From an uncultured Lachnospiraceae bacterium (lineage in GTDB: Bacteria > Bacillota > Clostridia > Lachnospirales > Lachnospiraceae): DNA of 54,689 bases. The stretch covers positions 1-54,689 of the forward strand of contig CACZBM010000030.1 in assembly GCA_902779445.1 (NCBI GenBank). The letters run 5' to 3'. Below the pieces are notes generated by a model. It was not told where the DNA came from. It searched no databases and saw nothing but the letters and a program-made list of their open reading frames with translations. Made by a program: the position numbers and the translations under genes. Of the stretch, positions 53,550-54,689 are shown in pieces. Within the stretch, counting starts at the first letter, position 1; each line of letters starts with the position of its first letter.

Positions 53550-54689
53550 ATGTTATTATCGGACAGTATCAATAATCTCAAAGGCATCGGTGACAAGACA
53601 TCCGCTCTGTTCAAAAGAGTGGGCGTCTTTTCTTTATGGGATCTTTTGATGTATATCCCCAGAGACTTTGAGACCCTGCCGGAACTCACAACGGTCGACA
53701 AACTGGAGGAGAGAACATACGCAGCAGTCCTTCTTACCATAAAGACTGCGCCACAGATCATACGGGCCGGACGGCTCAATATATTATCTGTCATGGCAGC
53801 GGATAACGAGGGAAGAGGGATAAAACTCACATGGTTTAACTCTCCCTTTATGAAAAAGATGCTGAAGCCCGGGATGACCAGGGTGTTTTACGGCAGAGTC
53901 GGTATGAAACAGGTGATCTCCCTTGAGATGCCGAGGATATTCACAGAGGAAGACTATAACAGCCTGAAAGGTGTGCTCCAGCCTGTTTATCCGCTTACAA
54001 AGGGACTCACTTCAAAGTCTGTCGGTAAAGCTGTGGAGCAGGTACTGAAAGACGCAGAGATAGATGACTTTCTTTCGGATAAGGAACTTAAAGAATTGAA
54101 ACTGATGGAACTGAGGACTGCCATTTATTCACTTCACAGGCCCAAAGATAAGGCGCAGATGGCGGGGGCTTATAAAAGGATCTCCTTCAACGAATTCCTT
54201 ATTTTCATGCTGAATATTAAGAAGCTTAAAGATGAAAGAGGGAAGAATATTAATCACCATCCCCTTATGGAAACAGCTGCAGCTAAGAGAGTGATGGAGA
54301 GCCTGCCCTTTACACTCACCTCAGGGCAGAAAAAGGCCTATCAGGATATAATAAGTGATATCTCTTCTGAAAAGACCATGAACAGGCTTTTACAGGGGGA
54401 TGTGGGAAGCGGAAAGACCATAATCGCATTTCTCGCAATGATCACCGCTGCGGATAAAGGCTGTCAGGCAGCGTTAATGGCGCCCACCGAAGTGCTGGCA
54501 TCCCAGCATGCGGAGAAACTAAAGTCACTCCTGAAAAAAGCAGGACTTGATATTAAGGTGGTGCTCCTTACGGGAGCATTAAGTGCAAAGGAAAAGAAAG
54601 AAGCAAGGCGTGAGATCGCAGAAGGAGAAGCACAGCTCATTGTCGGCACTCATGCACTTATTCAGGAAGGAGTGGAATTTAAGGACCTC
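53550..54689 (+). CDS. recG: ATP-dependent DNA helicase RecG (3' end outside window)
   Basis: From ATG 53550 the frame is open to the last base of the window (380 codons). The wedge-domain start LKGIGDKTSALFKRVGV, PVYPLTKGLTSKSV, the FNEFLIFML segment, FTLTSGQKKAYQDI, Walker A LLQGDVGSGKT and MAPTEVLASQH are all RecG hallmarks. RecG remodels stalled forks and Holliday junctions. It follows fakA, the usual yloV-recG order in Firmicutes. There is no separate Shine-Dalgarno sequence; the nearest purine run, GCGAAGAATCT, belongs to the family A arm just upstream. Confidence 0.96.
   Translation, partial: MLLSDSINNLKGIGDKTSALFKRVGVFSLWDLLMYIPRDFETLPELTTVDKLEERTYAAVLLTIKTAPQIIRAGRLNILSVMAADNEGRGIKLTWFNSPFMKKMLKPGMTRVFYGRVGMKQVISLEMPRIFTEEDYNSLKGVLQPVYPLTKGLTSKSVGKAVEQVLKDAEIDDFLSDKELKELKLMELRTAIYSLHRPKDKAQMAGAYKRISFNEFLIFMLNIKKLKDERGKNINHHPLMETAAAKRVMESLPFTLTSGQKKAYQDIISDISSEKTMNRLLQGDVGSGKTIIAFLAMITAADKGCQAALMAPTEVLASQHAEKLKSLLKKAGLDIKVVLLTGALSAKEKKEARREIAEGEAQLIVGTHALIQEGVEFKDL

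Overview
This window looks like chromosomal DNA from a low-to-mid-GC Gram-positive anaerobe of the class Clostridia, most likely a Lachnospiraceae-type organism. The grounds are a class II galT, AddA/AddB, RNase Y, HemZ, FakA and DegV, a methionyl aminopeptidase with a SEC-C zinc motif, a giant Cna-B surface protein beside a class B sortase, AGGAGG-type ribosome sites, frequent TTG/GTG starts and near-consensus TTGACA/TATAAT promoters. Genus cannot be set from sequence reading alone.

Layout: 1-2.1 kb holds remnants of Rpn/PD-(D/E)XK-type genes, with a 50-bp perfect direct repeat around one of them, and a small Cys-rich protein. 2.2-7.1 kb is a probable operon: DegV, a MecA-like adaptor, a MetH-activation-domain-like protein, galK, galT. 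7.1-7.6 kb is a non-coding, hairpin-rich MITE-like element. 7.6-10.5 kb has a CNNM/CBS protein and rny. 10.7-12.65 kb has a secreted protein whose signal peptide is out of frame with its body at a G7 tract. It is followed by a convergent ClC channel, tRNA-Arg(ACG), PilZ protein, Hsp33, nadE, addB, addA, a CPBP protease, a small membrane protein, guaB, an ABC-2-like permease, VanZ, a GIY-YIG nuclease, MetAP and asnA. 31.9-43.5 kb is the 3639-residue Cna-B adhesin plus sortase B. 43.5-54.7 kb has a nuclease-helicase fusion, a GH13 amylase, thiN, hemZ, a YedK/HMCES protein, rpmB, Asp23, fakA and the start of recG.

The most unusual layer is repetitive DNA, which I name here. Family A: palindromes of about 60 bp built from arms of the TGTCATYCTGAGCG...GCGAAGRATCT type, often with arms amplified into tandem arrays of 17-25 bp units. 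Family B: a 62-bp element with nested stems and a terminator-like hairpin, whose stems differ between copies by compensatory changes. Family C: elements of about 70-135 bp bounded by CCCTCATC...GATGAGGG. Family A and C copies lie between or at the ends of genes and supply the last codons and stop of several of them; one B copy does the same for hemZ.

Most notably, the GIY-YIG nuclease gene at 29286-29567 sits exactly between two inverted family A arms (31 of 32 bases matching). This is the arrangement expected of an autonomous element whose internally deleted, gene-less forms are the short family A palindromes. That GIY-YIG/palindrome pairing is my best candidate for an undescribed system here; it is an inference from arrangement, not a demonstrated activity.

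Functional links: galK and galT give the Leloir pathway; DegV (FakB-like) and FakA could form a fatty-acid kinase; AddA and AddB form the double-strand-break nuclease-helicase; the sortase probably anchors the giant adhesin.
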